Shown here: one piece after another, positions 1 to 10,700 of the stretch
How positions within the stretch are numbered: position 1 is the stretch's first letter
Layout of the letters: each line of letters opens with the position of its first letter
Assembly: GCA_033085395.1 (NCBI GenBank)
Contig: JANQBS010000072.1
Location: 1 to 64,000 of the forward strand
Direction of reading: 5' to 3'
Length of the DNA: 64,000 bases
From: Xanthoparmelia taractica
Lineage: Eukaryota > Ascomycota > Lecanoromycetes > Lecanorales > Parmeliaceae
Made by a program: the position numbers and the translations under genes
The notes under the pieces: generated by a model
Told to the model about the DNA's origin: nothing
The model's input: only the letters and a program-made list of their open reading frames with translations
The model's database searches: none

Positions 1-76
1 TTATTTATTATTTATTATTTATTATTTATTATTTATTATTTATTATTTATTATTTATTATTTATTATTTATTATTT
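1..76. repeat. (TTATTTA)n heptamer microsatellite
   Basis: About eleven near-perfect tandem copies of the heptamer TTATTTA open the window, followed directly by AT-rich DNA. It is non-coding and probably continues upstream of the window. Confidence 0.95.
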
Positions 77-507
77 AAAAGACTTTAATATTATAGAATT
101 AATATATTACTAAATTAATATATTATTAATATAAACTTAAATATAAGAAACTATTAATATAAACTTAAATATAAGAAATTAGAATTAAATTAATTATATA
201 CTATTAGAATCGTGCTTAGAAGTCGTACAAGATCGATTTAATGTATAGATATTAAATGCGACAGAGTTAGAATGGAATTAAGTTGATTTGTGATTTTGAT
301 TTTGACGGGGCAAATAATAAAAATGGATTGGTCGTTATCGAACACGGTATTACGGGTGGGAAGCCCGGAAAAGTCCCATCTTCGGTAGAAATTAGAACTA
401 CCTTAAGCCCACTCACTCATCGCTCACTCACTAATCGCGTCATTTACCTCACATAATTTATTCTTTTTTCATAACTCTATCAAATACGTCTACCTTAGAT
501 ATATCCC
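77..507. other. AT-rich gene-free stretch grading into peroxiredoxin promoter
   Basis: Positions 77 to about 220 are extremely AT-rich and carry a perfect 27-bp direct repeat at 124-150 and 152-178 (period 28). From about 230 the composition returns to normal and leads into the leader of the peroxiredoxin gene. I see no coding capacity. The composition step may mark the edge of an AT-rich, repeat-derived block; that is inference. Confidence 0.6.
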
Positions 508-1366
508 ATGTTCACCACTCGACGCATACCTCGTACAACACTTCTTCTACAACCAATACTCCACAAACCCATTCGCACTTTCCATCAAACAGCCGTCAAC
601 ATGGTCAAAGTCGGTGATTCCCTTCCAAACGTCGACCTCGTCGAAGGTTCCCCCAGCGATAAGGTCAATCTGTCCAAAGAGCTTGCCTCGGGCAAAGGTC
701 TCATCATCGGCGTGCCCGCAGCCTTCAGTGAGTATATATTTTCCCCCAAACACCGACCGACGCGTACCCCAGCTATGAAAAGGTCAGACTGGGGCCCACT
801 GCTCACCACCACCAGGTCCTTCCTGCTCGGCCACCCATATCCCCGGCTATGTCAGCAATGACAAGCTCAAGGACGCCGGCAAAGTCTTTGTCGTCTCGGT
901 CAATGACCCGTTTGTGTAAGTGATTTTAATATGAAACCTGTCTTGCCCCGTGATGTTTCGGACAGCTGATATCTACTGTGTAGCATGAAAGCCTGGGGTG
1001 CGACTCTTGACCCCACCTCCAAGACTGACGTATGACAATTCCCTACCCTCACCCCGCCATGCCATCCGCCTCCCCACTGATTCAGTCTTCAAAAATACAG
1101 ATCCGCTTCCTGGGTGATCCGTCTGGACAATTCACTAAAGACCTCGACCTTTCTTTCGACAGTGCTGCTGTCTTCGGTCAGGACCGTAGCAAGCGTTACG
1201 CGTTGGTGATTGAGGATGGCAAAGTCAAGAGCGCCCACGTGGAACCCGACAATACCGGAGTCAAGGGTAAGCACGTTAAAAGGGCTCAGGCATATCAAAT
1301 TCAGACAGATTCGCTAATTTTGCACCCGCAGAGTCCGCTGCCGAGAAGGTTCTCAGCAACCTCTGA
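508..1366 (+). CDS. Type-2 (PRX5-like) peroxiredoxin, probable mitochondrial precursor
   Basis: Thiol peroxidase that reduces H2O2 and alkyl hydroperoxides. Five exons by eye: 508-727, 816-915, 984-1029, 1101-1266 and 1332-1366, giving 188 aa. The core from Met32 matches PRX5/Asp f 3-type proteins. It has VGDSLPNVDL near the start, the peroxidatic site PAAFSPSCSATHIPGY made by joining exons 1 and 2, and VNDPFVMKAWG and IRFLGDPSGQFTKDL downstream. The active-site cysteine is the only Cys in the protein, so it would be a 1-Cys enzyme. The first 31 residues are rich in Arg, Ser/Thr and hydrophobic residues with no acidic residue and an RTFHQTAV motif, typical of a mitochondrial presequence. A second in-frame ATG at 601 would give a 157-aa cytosolic form. 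The C-terminus is SNL, weakly like a peroxisomal PTS1. The family call is firm; localisation is inferred. Confidence 0.93.
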
Positions 1367-1571
1367 GCGCCGCATTCATCTCACTATATCGACGTTCATT
1401 GCATTAGGACAGCACTAGGGGTCATGATATCGCAAGGAGCGATATGAGATATGAAGTTCATGAAACAAAAGGGTATCATGTGTATACAGCTGCAATCGCA
1501 AAGCGGCTAGACATCCGAAAAGCTCGCGAAAAGGTCAATATAAAACCGAAATCCTTGCAAAAAGGCTCTCG

Positions 1572-3094
1572 TCATCCGTCCGACAAGGGCTTTCCAACCT
1601 GCGGTGAACTCTGCAATATGACTATGCCAAACGGATCCCGATCCCTCTCACTGCACTCCACCAGCACATCCTCATCCTTGAGCGCGTCCCCCCACTCCTC
1701 CGCTAGATCCCACTTGCTATTAATCTCCCCCATGACCTCTTCCCTCACCCTCTTCCACTCCTCCTTCAGCACAGCCGTCAGCTTCTCTTTCAGCACGCTG
1801 CTCAAAAACCCCCGTTCGGTATTACTGTGAAAGAGCGTGACGACGCATTTCCCCTTCTCCGTCGCAGCCAACGCATCATGGTGCGACAGCTCCCCCGTAA
1901 ACAGCAAATCCGCATCCACGTCTTCGAGCACCGCGTGCCCGGACCCGGCGCAGATGCCGACGGAGCGGATCTGGATATCCTCCACCTGCTGCGTCTGCGG
2001 TATCGCCACGGGGAATCCCTTGGGCGAGCCGACGCCGTGGGCGATGCGTTCGATGAGGTGGGTCAGGGGTTGGGGCTCCTTGAACTTCACTAAACGGCCC
2101 ATACCCGCTTCTTCGAACCCCTTGACGCCCTTGGTCGCGTGGATGACGCTGCGCGCGTGACCCGTCGTCGAGGGCGAAAGATCCGTCTTTTCGAGCCCGG
2201 CGGGTTTGGGGTAGGTTGGTTTGGAGTAGGTGCTCTGGCGTGGGCCCATTGATGGTCGGCCGAGCCGTTTCTTCGGTTGCGGCTCCGGGCTTGGTTCCTT
2301 TTCTGCTGGTTGCTCGCCATCTTCTTCGTCTTCCGCCACTTCTTTCAACGAGTTGGCGTCCGCGTCTTTGGCTGTCGCATCTGTGATTTCATCTTCTGGC
2401 CTTGCGGTATGTGTCTCCGGCTCCGGCCCTGGTAGGGTTCCTGTTACGATGTCCGCGAGCCAATCGCCTAGGCCTCCAGGAGCTGCATCAACCGCTGTGT
2501 GTGGGCTGTAGACCTGGAGCGCAAGTATCAGCGATGGCCTGGTGGTATCTGATAGAGTTTGCTGTACGCTTATACCCTCGAGTGCGAGCCGTAGCAGGGA
2601 CTGTTGCTGGGTGTCTGCTAAAGTAAGAGCCTTGAAGCCCTTGGATATTATAGGATCTTTTTCATGTCAGAGCAATACTTTGAGAGTGGTACGCCTAAGT
2701 GAGCATACGGTATGAAACAACAACGCAGTCCTTCCGCTCTATAGCCTCGTCGGCAACCGCTTTGGTAAGATCGATGGTGAGTAGGACAGAGTTCATCTGA
2801 CGTCGTATGGGATCGAACGGGGCCTCCAAAAGTACTGTCCAGTCTGTCAGCTCATACTGCCGAACCAACGGCCATCAGCAGACCCACATCCAGTGTTATC
2901 GAAGCTCTGATCTGCCAATGCCTCAGGATATCTGCAAATAAACAAAGCATCAGCTTATCGCTCGCGCGCGAAAGAAAGGCGAATTGTCCATACAGCTTTC
3001 TCATGGAGCTGATGACAGCGCGAGTGAATGGAGAGGCCTTATCGGTGGTATAGGTACTCATCTTCGCTGCTTGAACAAATGCTTTGCGAAACAT
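1572..3094 (-). CDS. NIF3-like family protein (NGG1-interacting factor 3 / DUF34)
   Basis: Conserved metal-binding protein of the NIF3/YbgI family; its biochemical role is unsettled. Spliced reading on the minus strand gives MSTYTTDKASPF, then YPEALADQSFDNTGLLLEAP, then SVLLTIDLTKAVADEAI, and then an exon ending in the C-terminal signature SVGICAGSGHAVL...ADLLFTGELSHHDALAA...VTLFHSNTERGFL. Visible introns include 2514-2567 and 2657-2708. The candidate metal ligands in the SYHP motif and the C-terminal ELSHHD and HSNTE motifs are all present. Between the two halves lies a low-complexity acidic and Pro/Lys-rich insert, also common in fungal members. Two in-frame starts exist (3094 and 3061); the longer adds MFRKAFVQAAK, a possible targeting sequence. 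The gene is divergent from the BolA3-like gene, with 245 bp between start codons. Family assignment is firm, function open. Confidence 0.92.
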
Positions 3095-3339
3095 GGAATT
3101 GATACAAAATCAACAGAAACGTCATCAGGTCAAATAAATATTCCAGGCCCGATGGCCCAACAGATCGACGCGGGTAAAAGTAGATCCAATCTTTTCTTTT
3201 TGCTTTTTCGGTAGCCATGACAAGTCTTGGCAACGGTGAAACAACGGCCCGGTTTGCGTCATTCAGCCTACTTTAGCATTTTCCCGGCCTTTGGACAATT
3301 TGCAGGTCATTGGCTTTCCCCATCAAGTCTCGTCCATTC

Positions 3340-3794
3340 ATGCAGCGCCTCAACAGCCTTATACCTCTTCGTCCAGTTCAGAGACTCAGCAATTTCCGCC
3401 CCTTCCCCATATCCTACGCCAACATGAGCGCCCCGTCCGCGGCTAAAACAGATACCCAAGCAGAGACAGTCGCCAACACATCGGGCATCACCGCCGAGTC
3501 GTTGCAAAAGACCTTAACAGAGAAATTAGAAGCGAAACATGTTGATATAGAAGATATGTCAGGTAACAATCATTCGCCCAGATAAAATCATTGTCTGCAA
3601 AGCGTTGACGATTATCAGGCGGCTGTGGTCAGATGTTTCAAGCTATGATCGTTTCACCTCTGTTCGAGAAGAAGAACAGTCTCGCACGACATCGACTCGT
3701 CAATTCAGCCTTGAAGACTGAGATTGCAGCTATTCATGCTTGGACACCAAAGTGCTTCACGCCTGAGGAATGGGAGACGAAGCAATCGCAATAG
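3340..3794 (+). CDS. BolA-like protein, mitochondrial BOLA3/Bol3 type
   Basis: BolA3-class proteins help deliver [4Fe-4S] clusters to client enzymes in mitochondria, with monothiol glutaredoxin and NFU. Two exons (3340-3562 and 3619-3794) encode 132 aa. Splicing restores the signature EDMSGGCGQMFQAMIVSP followed by ARHRLVNSALKTEIAAIHAW. The loop Cys and the conserved His of RHRLVN, both expected cluster ligands, are present. The N-terminal ~35 residues (MQRLNSLIPLRPVQRLSNFR...) are basic and free of acidic residues, consistent with mitochondrial import. The open frame extends upstream to 3310 only through a TTG codon, so the ATG at 3340 is taken as the start. Head to head with the NIF3-like gene. 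Confidence 0.94.
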
Positions 3795-4052
3795 AAACCA
3801 AGGGAGGTGCTCGGGGGAGATTGGCGTTGCATATGGCAAACGTTGTAAGGTGTATGGTGTATGGCGCATTGGGTAGAACCGACAGCTGCCAACATCGAAT
3901 AGCCTTAGACACAAGGACTAGTGTCTTTCTCGTCATGATCTGGCTGGTATTTAGGAGGAAAGGAGGAACGACCAAGTCTATTGATGTCCTTGTCTATTAA
4001 TGCCGCTGTCTGTTACAATAACTCAGGTCATGAAAGCTCCAGGCCTCATAGC

Positions 4053-5789
4053 TTACGCTTCACCGTCATAGCTCCTCCAGTCTATGTTAATCGGAGGGGG
4101 ATCCCGCCCAAACTTCAATAGGCGTTCTGGCTCCTCCCCAACGCTCTTCAGCTCTTTGATGAATGACGCACCCCAGAAAGCACTTCAACACGTTTGATCA
4201 GTACTTGCTACAATGGGAATTGGCCCACAAGACGCTCGAACTAACCTTGTGTTGTTTTGCACATAGCCATTCATCTGCTCGAACCGTTCGGCTCGCTCCC
4301 AATCCTCCATTGTGAGAGCTTTTTGCATGGCCCTCGCCATGTCGTTTACATTCCACGGATTGACAATAAGGGATCCAGTGAGACTTTGGGCTGACCCAGC
4401 GAATTCGCTAAGTACCAATGATCCATGACGCTTTTGTTGGCAAGCGATGTATTCAAAGGATACCAGGTTCATCCCATCGCGTGTCGAGGCAATAACACAG
4501 GCATCCGACACGGCATAAAGGGCCAACAGCTCCTCGAAAGCCATGGACTGATGCATAAAATGAATGGGTGTATACTCGATCGTCCCTTGAAGAGGAGAAT
4601 GTTAGGACATGCGCTGTACTTGGCGAGCAGACTAAAGCAAGGTCCACAAACCGAACTTCCCATTGATCCTGCCAACAAGTTCGTTGACCAGCACACGAAG
4701 ATTTTGATACTCTTCCACTTCGCCACGAGTGGGAATAGCAATCTGTACCAAGACAACAGACCCAACAAGCTCGGGATGGTTGGTCAGCAGCACTTCCAGA
4801 GCCCGAAGCTTCTGCGGAAGTCCTTTAACATAGTCCAACCGGTCAACGCCTACCATAAGCTTGCGTCCCTCAAATTCGCGCTCGAGAGCCGCTATCCGTT
4901 CCTTTACTTTGGTCTCGGCAAGAGTTGTGCTGAATCGCTCCGCTTGTATACCAATGGGAAAGGTGCCCACGTTTACGATTTTGCCCTGGAATGTAACATT
5001 TCGACTCGTCGTAGGTAGGCCGCTTTGGTTGCTTGTCAGCTATCCTTCCTCTTACCAGCTAAGACTATACTCACAGAACGCTGGAGCAACTGCTCAAAAA
5101 GTGGCGGGCATAGGAATTTGTGTGGAACCCAATCAGGTCGCAGTGTAGGACCCCAAGTAAGATCTCACTGCGAACAGGTAGAATGCGGTAAACTTCCGAG
5201 GAAGGGAAGGGAGTGTGGAGGAAGAATCCAATCTTGACGTTCACGTCGGGACCAATTTCCTCTCGCAGCATGGACGGCACAAGGAAAAGATGGAAGTCAT
5301 GGATCCAGACAATGTCACCTTCCTTTACATCTTTCGCAACAGTTCTGGCGAATATCCTATTGACTTTCTTGTATGCCGACCAGGCTTCTTCGCTGAAGTT
5401 CAGCTCACCCGGGTGATAGTGGAAGATGGGCCATAGGATGGAATCTGGTACAAGGCGATGAGCTCATTTCAGAGATCGAAGGCCATGGGAACATTACTCG
5501 CGAAGCCATTGTAGTGGCGGTCTGCAAGCTCGTCATCTAGGAAGATTGGTACCGATCCAAAGTCGTCCCTCAAGCGACGCGACAGGGCAGCAGTCTCGGC
5601 TTCAGGAACCTCTATGCCGGGCCAGCCGTACCATGTGTAGGGTATTGTCTGTGACAAGCCACTGACTCCGCTTATCAATCCACCCGAGCCTTGAGTAAAG
5701 CTGTACGACCCTTCTGATGACCGCTTGATGATGGCAGTGGTTTTATTAGAGACCATAAGAAGCCGAGGAGTACGCTCAGAAGAAGCCAT
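4053..5789 (-). CDS. Alpha,alpha-trehalose-phosphate synthase (UDP-forming), divergent TPS1 paralogue
   Basis: GT20 glycosyltransferase forming trehalose-6-phosphate from UDP-glucose and glucose-6-phosphate in the cytosol. Five exons by eye; introns include 5445-5497, 5032-5074 and 4183-4245. Visible motifs: N-terminal GGLISGVSGLS and YTWYGWPGIEVPEAE; IFHYHPGELNFSEEAW; IVWIHDFHLFLVPSMLRE; IGFFLHTPFPSSEVYRILP; VGTFPIGIQAERF; the phosphate/UDP site GVDRLDYVKGLPQKL; and DGMNLVSFEYIACQ. The reading frame is open to a terminal DGEA. There is no phosphatase domain, so it is a synthase-only protein of TPS1 size. It departs from canonical TPS1 at the N-terminal loop, where the usual SNRLP reads SNKTT, and it has HDFHLF instead of HDYHLM. 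It is more likely a secondary paralogue than the main housekeeping TPS1. Activity is inferred. Confidence 0.9.
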
Positions 5790-6794
5790 GACCGAAGCGA
5801 CTGACGGGAAAAGATGCACCTCCTTGTATAATGATGTGTAGTAAAAAGAATGTGAAGGATTGAACACGCTGTCCAGGGTAAAGATGCAGGTGACTGTACA
5901 ACGAGGTGGTATAAACGAGGGTGAGCTGAGATGAAACATGCTCCATGGGGACGATGGGAAGGAGAGAAGTTGTCTGAACGGGAAGTGACGAACGCCAGAG
6001 GTTTGTTGAGCTCATGAGTTGAATGGATTGGAATTGAATTGTAATTTTGGGCAGGTGCATAATTACTGGACTAGAGTGGAAGAGAAACAACATCATCACG
6101 ATGATCATACTGTTATTCCTCACTTCCCACATATATAGCACATTGTGGTAATAGCTTTGGAAATTTATCTCACGTTTCTCACCCTGTCCAAAAATTGCAA
6201 CAAGAAAGTCTCCAGAGTGGTCAATCTCTGGAGTTGCATTGAATCGACTAGGTCCCCATTGCATTTCCGGCTGGGGAATCTTGGAGGCCCCAGTCAACTC
6301 TTTTCCTCAACCTAGCGGCGAAACGAAGAGCAAGAGCCAATTCGGGAGCACAAGACAATGAGGTCGTTTTCCTTAAGTCGCAAATGTATTAGGATATGGG
6401 AAGGTGCACTGGGCGGAATGCCTGGCAACTGCAATTGGCGGAGCCGTTTTCCTTCTGACTTGATAAATTTATGCTCGGCTAAGAATCTATTCGGTAACGG
6501 TGAAGTTGCAATGTCAACAATCCTCAAATACTACCATAATTAGCTCTAACCTTTGAGAGAGCATGACCTTTTTGTTTGCTCCCACATGCCCAAAATTGCA
6601 GCATAGGTCACCATGCAAGACGTAGAGGAAAGATACCAGCTAGCGAGCCAAACTGAGACTTGAAATTCCGCAGTTGTCGTCGCGGATCATTTTGATATGA
6701 TATTCCCACACCTATATACCTAAACCAGTCTAGCTCCACTCCACCCTTAACCTTCACCTGCCGTCGTACCGATAACCCAGCATCTCCCAAAGCA
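5790..6794. other. Intergenic, shared upstream region of TPS paralogue and GRIM-19 gene
   Basis: About 1 kb between divergent genes. Minus-strand open frames at 5776-6297 and 6312-6527 resemble no protein and lack splice-supported context. I see no RNA gene. It presumably holds the two promoters. Confidence 0.5.
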
Positions 6795-7577
6795 ATGGCT
6801 CAAGACCTGCCCCCAACCGGCGGCTACGAGCCCGTACAATACAAGGTCAGTCCACTCCTCTCGTCTCCGATCAAAATCAACACACAAACACCAAGCTGAC
6901 GCCGAAATCCCCATTCCCCAGCGCAACCTCCCCGCGCGCGGTTTCCGCCCTTCCTACTACCTCCTCGCAATGGGCCTCATCTGCACCTACGGACTCTACA
7001 GGACAGGCCAGGGAATCAGGGAGCACAAGTACGTCAACCCTCCACCCCTTCCCCCCTCCTCTCTCTGCAGCCTCTCCAACCAACCAGTCTCGGCATTCCG
7101 ACAATAGCGCATGGATGAACGGAGTCATGGGACCCCTTTATGAAGATAGCAGGCATTATATTCGAAAACGGAAGTTTTTTGGCTTTGATAGAAATTACGA
7201 TGGACAGGCTGACATGTCCGTGGTCTGCGGCACAGTGAACTCGCGCGCGAGAAGATGTGGTCGCGCATCCATTTGATACCCATGCTTCAAGCGGAGGAGG
7301 ATCGGGATCTGGTGCGGAGGGTTTGGGCTGATCAGGCGAGGGAACGGGAGCTGTTGGGTCGGGAGACAAAGGTTTATCACTCGGACAGGTGGGTTTCTTG
7401 TCGTCCCGTTCCGTTGTGTGTGATGGAGGAGAAGGAGGAGGACACGCTCGGGCTACGTACACGCATGAGCGACGGATGGCTGGGTTTTGATGAAGCGGTG
7501 TGTGATTGCTAACACCTTTGGCCTATAGATTCATTCGTCCGACGTTTTCCATTACGCCTCAGCATGTTACGAAATAG
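6795..7577 (+). CDS. NADH dehydrogenase (ubiquinone) complex I subunit NDUFA13 / GRIM-19
   Basis: Accessory membrane-arm-proximal subunit of respiratory complex I in the mitochondrial inner membrane. Four exons (6795-6845, 6922-7028, 7236-7388, 7529-7577) give 119 aa, the usual fungal size. Exons 1 and 2 join to give MAQDLPPTGGYEPVQYKRNL, with the GGY...VQYKRNLPARGFRP signature. A single transmembrane helix follows (SYYLLAMGLICTYGLYR). Exon 3 restores HNELAREKMWSRIHLIPMLQ and the EEDRDLVRRVWADQARERELL helix. The end is DRFIRPTFSITPQHVTK. No presequence is expected in this family. The 207-nt second intron is longer than its neighbours. It is one of three complex I-related genes in the window. 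Confidence 0.95.
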
Positions 7578-7774
7578 AACATTCGCTGTGGACAGGGTTT
7601 ATGGAGTCATGGCGTTCATTCATCAGCTATGGTACATAAATTTTAAACCACCACCCGACCATCGTGGGTATCGCTTTAATTGGCCCAGTACACGCTGCGT
7701 CATGCGAGAGATATCTATCCGCCCCTCTACTTGCTCTGTACGCAGCGCTGTAAACTCCTTTTCCCCATGCCCCA

Positions 7775-10700
7775 TCACTCGAACATAGCAGCAACTCCTC
7801 CAAGCTCTGGGCTTCCTTCCCTTTTATCGTTTGCTTGAACGTCGACCGTCATGTATTTTTCTTGCAAAGCCGATCTCAGCTTCTTTGCGTCAGGCTTTGG
7901 AAGCTTGCCCTGTTCGTGGATGGCAACGCCTCTAAAGCCTTCTAGAAGCTCTAGAACGATGGCTCTTTGCTGTCGAGTATTCTGTTGTGCCCTGAAGAGA
8001 TGGCGTATGGCACGAGTCAGCCTCTCGGGGGCCATTTCAGGTAAGGAAAGCACAATCTGCTTCGGCGTCTCCGTGCGCGGTGTGTAGGAGATGAGGATGC
8101 TTGCAATCAGCTGAGCGAAGTCCTTCTGCAGCTCCACAAAGTAGGGGTCGTGCAACGACGTAATGCATGCTTTGAGGACTTCCGTGGACACGAACTCTCG
8201 TACATCTGCTTCAACCGGGCCATCGCCTGCGAACTCGGGAACAATCGAACGAAGGACTTTGGCAATAAGAGAGCATGCTCGGGTGTCGCGCATGCGCAAT
8301 GCATGAGTGCAGAATAGTATGAGGGGCTTCAGTATCTCCGGGGTCTGCAGTATGAATGATCTTGTCGTGTTTGCACTAAGACCCGGTTTAAGGCCATTCA
8401 TCTTATCGGTTAATTCCGGAGCAGCTGGGGGGTCTGTTACTTTTGGATTAGTATCAAGGTACACATAAGATGTGCGATGACTTACTCGGTCTTGCCGGCT
8501 CGAGAAGTCCAACTACCGACATCACTGAAGCCAATGTCAATTGCCGTAGTATACTTTCGTCTTTCATCTCGTTGGTCAGGTCATCGTCCTCGGACGCTGC
8601 CTTACTTCTTTCCTCGATCCTTTCCCACTCCAAGCTTGCTTTGCGATCGAGTTGCTCAAATAGTGCAGACAGAATTGGGGGAAGAAAGTGACTTCGAGAT
8701 TTCTCCGGACAGTTGTCGATGATTGGCCGAATCATCTCTACCAGGATAGCCATTTGATGTGGGGACAGTGCACACGCGTCAGCGAACAGAGCCTGAGCTA
8801 GTGGACCCGGTAGCTCTGCGAAGCTGTAAAAGTGCTCCCCGAGTAGGCTCATGTAATACAGCAGCCTGTATCCTGTTTCACGGACCGTCCTTACAGTAGC
8901 TCTGATGGACGAAGCAAATCCCTCTAGAGTTGTCTTGGTATCTCCAACACTGGCGTAGAACTCATCTCGGCTGCCTTGTGAAATGCCAACTTGCCAAAAA
9001 CGGTCTGTGAGGATCCTGCGAACAACGTCTCGCATCTCAAGAGGAAGAGCAGACCAATTGGACGCATCATGGAAAGCTTGCGATTGACTACCAGGAGTCA
9101 GTGATCGGCGCGTATCTTTCATTGTATGATGCCTCCTCACCTGATAAATTGGAGTAAATTGGGCAGGATCAATGGAATGTTCTTATGCCACAGCCGGCAG
9201 GCCATGTCGTAAGGCTGTGATCCTTGCTCTAGCCTTTCAACGCTGACGCTCATTACGGTTTTAGTGGCTCGGAGAGGAAGGGCCTATTGAAACTGAGTCA
9301 ACGTTACCAATATGGATAAAATGTCGGAAGCAGACTGACATCGAGCGCATTCTGCATCTGTACTTGAAGGGCCTTGCCTTGGTCATCCAATGGATGCGCT
9401 GACCAATTCGGTAGTTTATGTACCGCCCGAGAGAATAAATATTGTTGAAGATTTTCGAGTCCGAGTAGTCTGCTAAAGCTGTCGAAAGACGACAATGAGT
9501 CGCTTAGGCCTCTGTCTTGCCACTGGTCAATCATTGGCTGCAAGAATTGATCCAGCCGTTCTTCGCGTGGCTTTGAGTCCACACTGGTTGAACGATGCCT
9601 TGACGGTTCAGCTTTGAAATTTCAGTTCCCACTCTAGTAATGACTCACATGATGATGAATAGCACTGAGGAGTAGCGGGCGCGAGTCTGCTCATCTGAAG
9701 CCTCTGTCTGACTGACGGACATAATCTTCCTCTCCACCTCGTCGAATATCGTCTAGGGACGTGAGCGCCCTTCAAAGCGTTTCAGGGGCTCCACTTACAA
9801 TAAGATAGTCAGGGAATCGCATAGCAAGCCTCTGTAACTGGTGAAGAGAAAACGCTTGGAGATCGCTGACAGCATCGGTATATGCCACACAGTCAGGATG
9901 CGCGGGACACCGGGTGTCTAAAATGTAGTCGAAGACTTTGAAGGCAAATTGTGCATTGCGTTTCAATGGTCCTATAGCAAACCCCACAGCAAGTTGAATC
10001 ACTCGCTGCTTGATGATAGGGTCCTTGACAATGTGAGTTTAGACTTTCTAGAAGGACACCTTTAACGTACCTCAAATATCAAACCTAACAGCCTATCGCA
10101 CCACACTTGGAGGTTTGAACTCATGACCTCATGCTCATGCTCCTATTCATACGTCAACTACTAATAGCCAACAACAAAACTTCGACCTACTGTTTTAGGA
10201 TTACCCGAAGCGGTCAGCCATTTCAAGCAGCCCTTGAGCGCAGCCTCGACCACCGTAAACTGGGCATCGATCCGCAAGTAAGGGACAGACGTCTTGGTGT
10301 AGGTTGAAGCTATACAATATGAGAATGGCATCCATGAGCGTTTCTGGTTGCTTACATACCCTGGAATGGGGGCTCTCCATCATAGACATGATCCAGAACC
10401 TGATCGGCTTGTCCAAGTATATGGTATAGGGCATCTATGGGCTGTTTCTGTACCACCAGCTCAACGATCTGATTGCAAAACCTTGCATAGTTGCCAAGAA
10501 ATGCATGTCGTTCGGGCATTGTGTCCACGTCTTCATTGAGGAAGATGATGCTTGGATTACTTGAGTCCACAGGTAAGGATTCGAATCGAACAAGACGGTG
10601 GCTGCATGTCTCGAGTAAATCACTGATAAGTGCCATGATCGCATGGGAATTCCCGATACTTTCAGAACCGAGCAGCTTCACCCATAGATGTAAAGCCGGT

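Noticed and set aside
3310..3339. Longer N-terminus for the BolA3-like gene from 3310
   Set aside because: The first codon there is TTG, not ATG; the ATG at 3340 already gives a complete presequence.
5776..6297. 173-codon minus-strand frame upstream of the TPS gene
   Set aside because: It overlaps the TPS start in another frame, has no family motif, and probably reflects the 5' leader and promoter.
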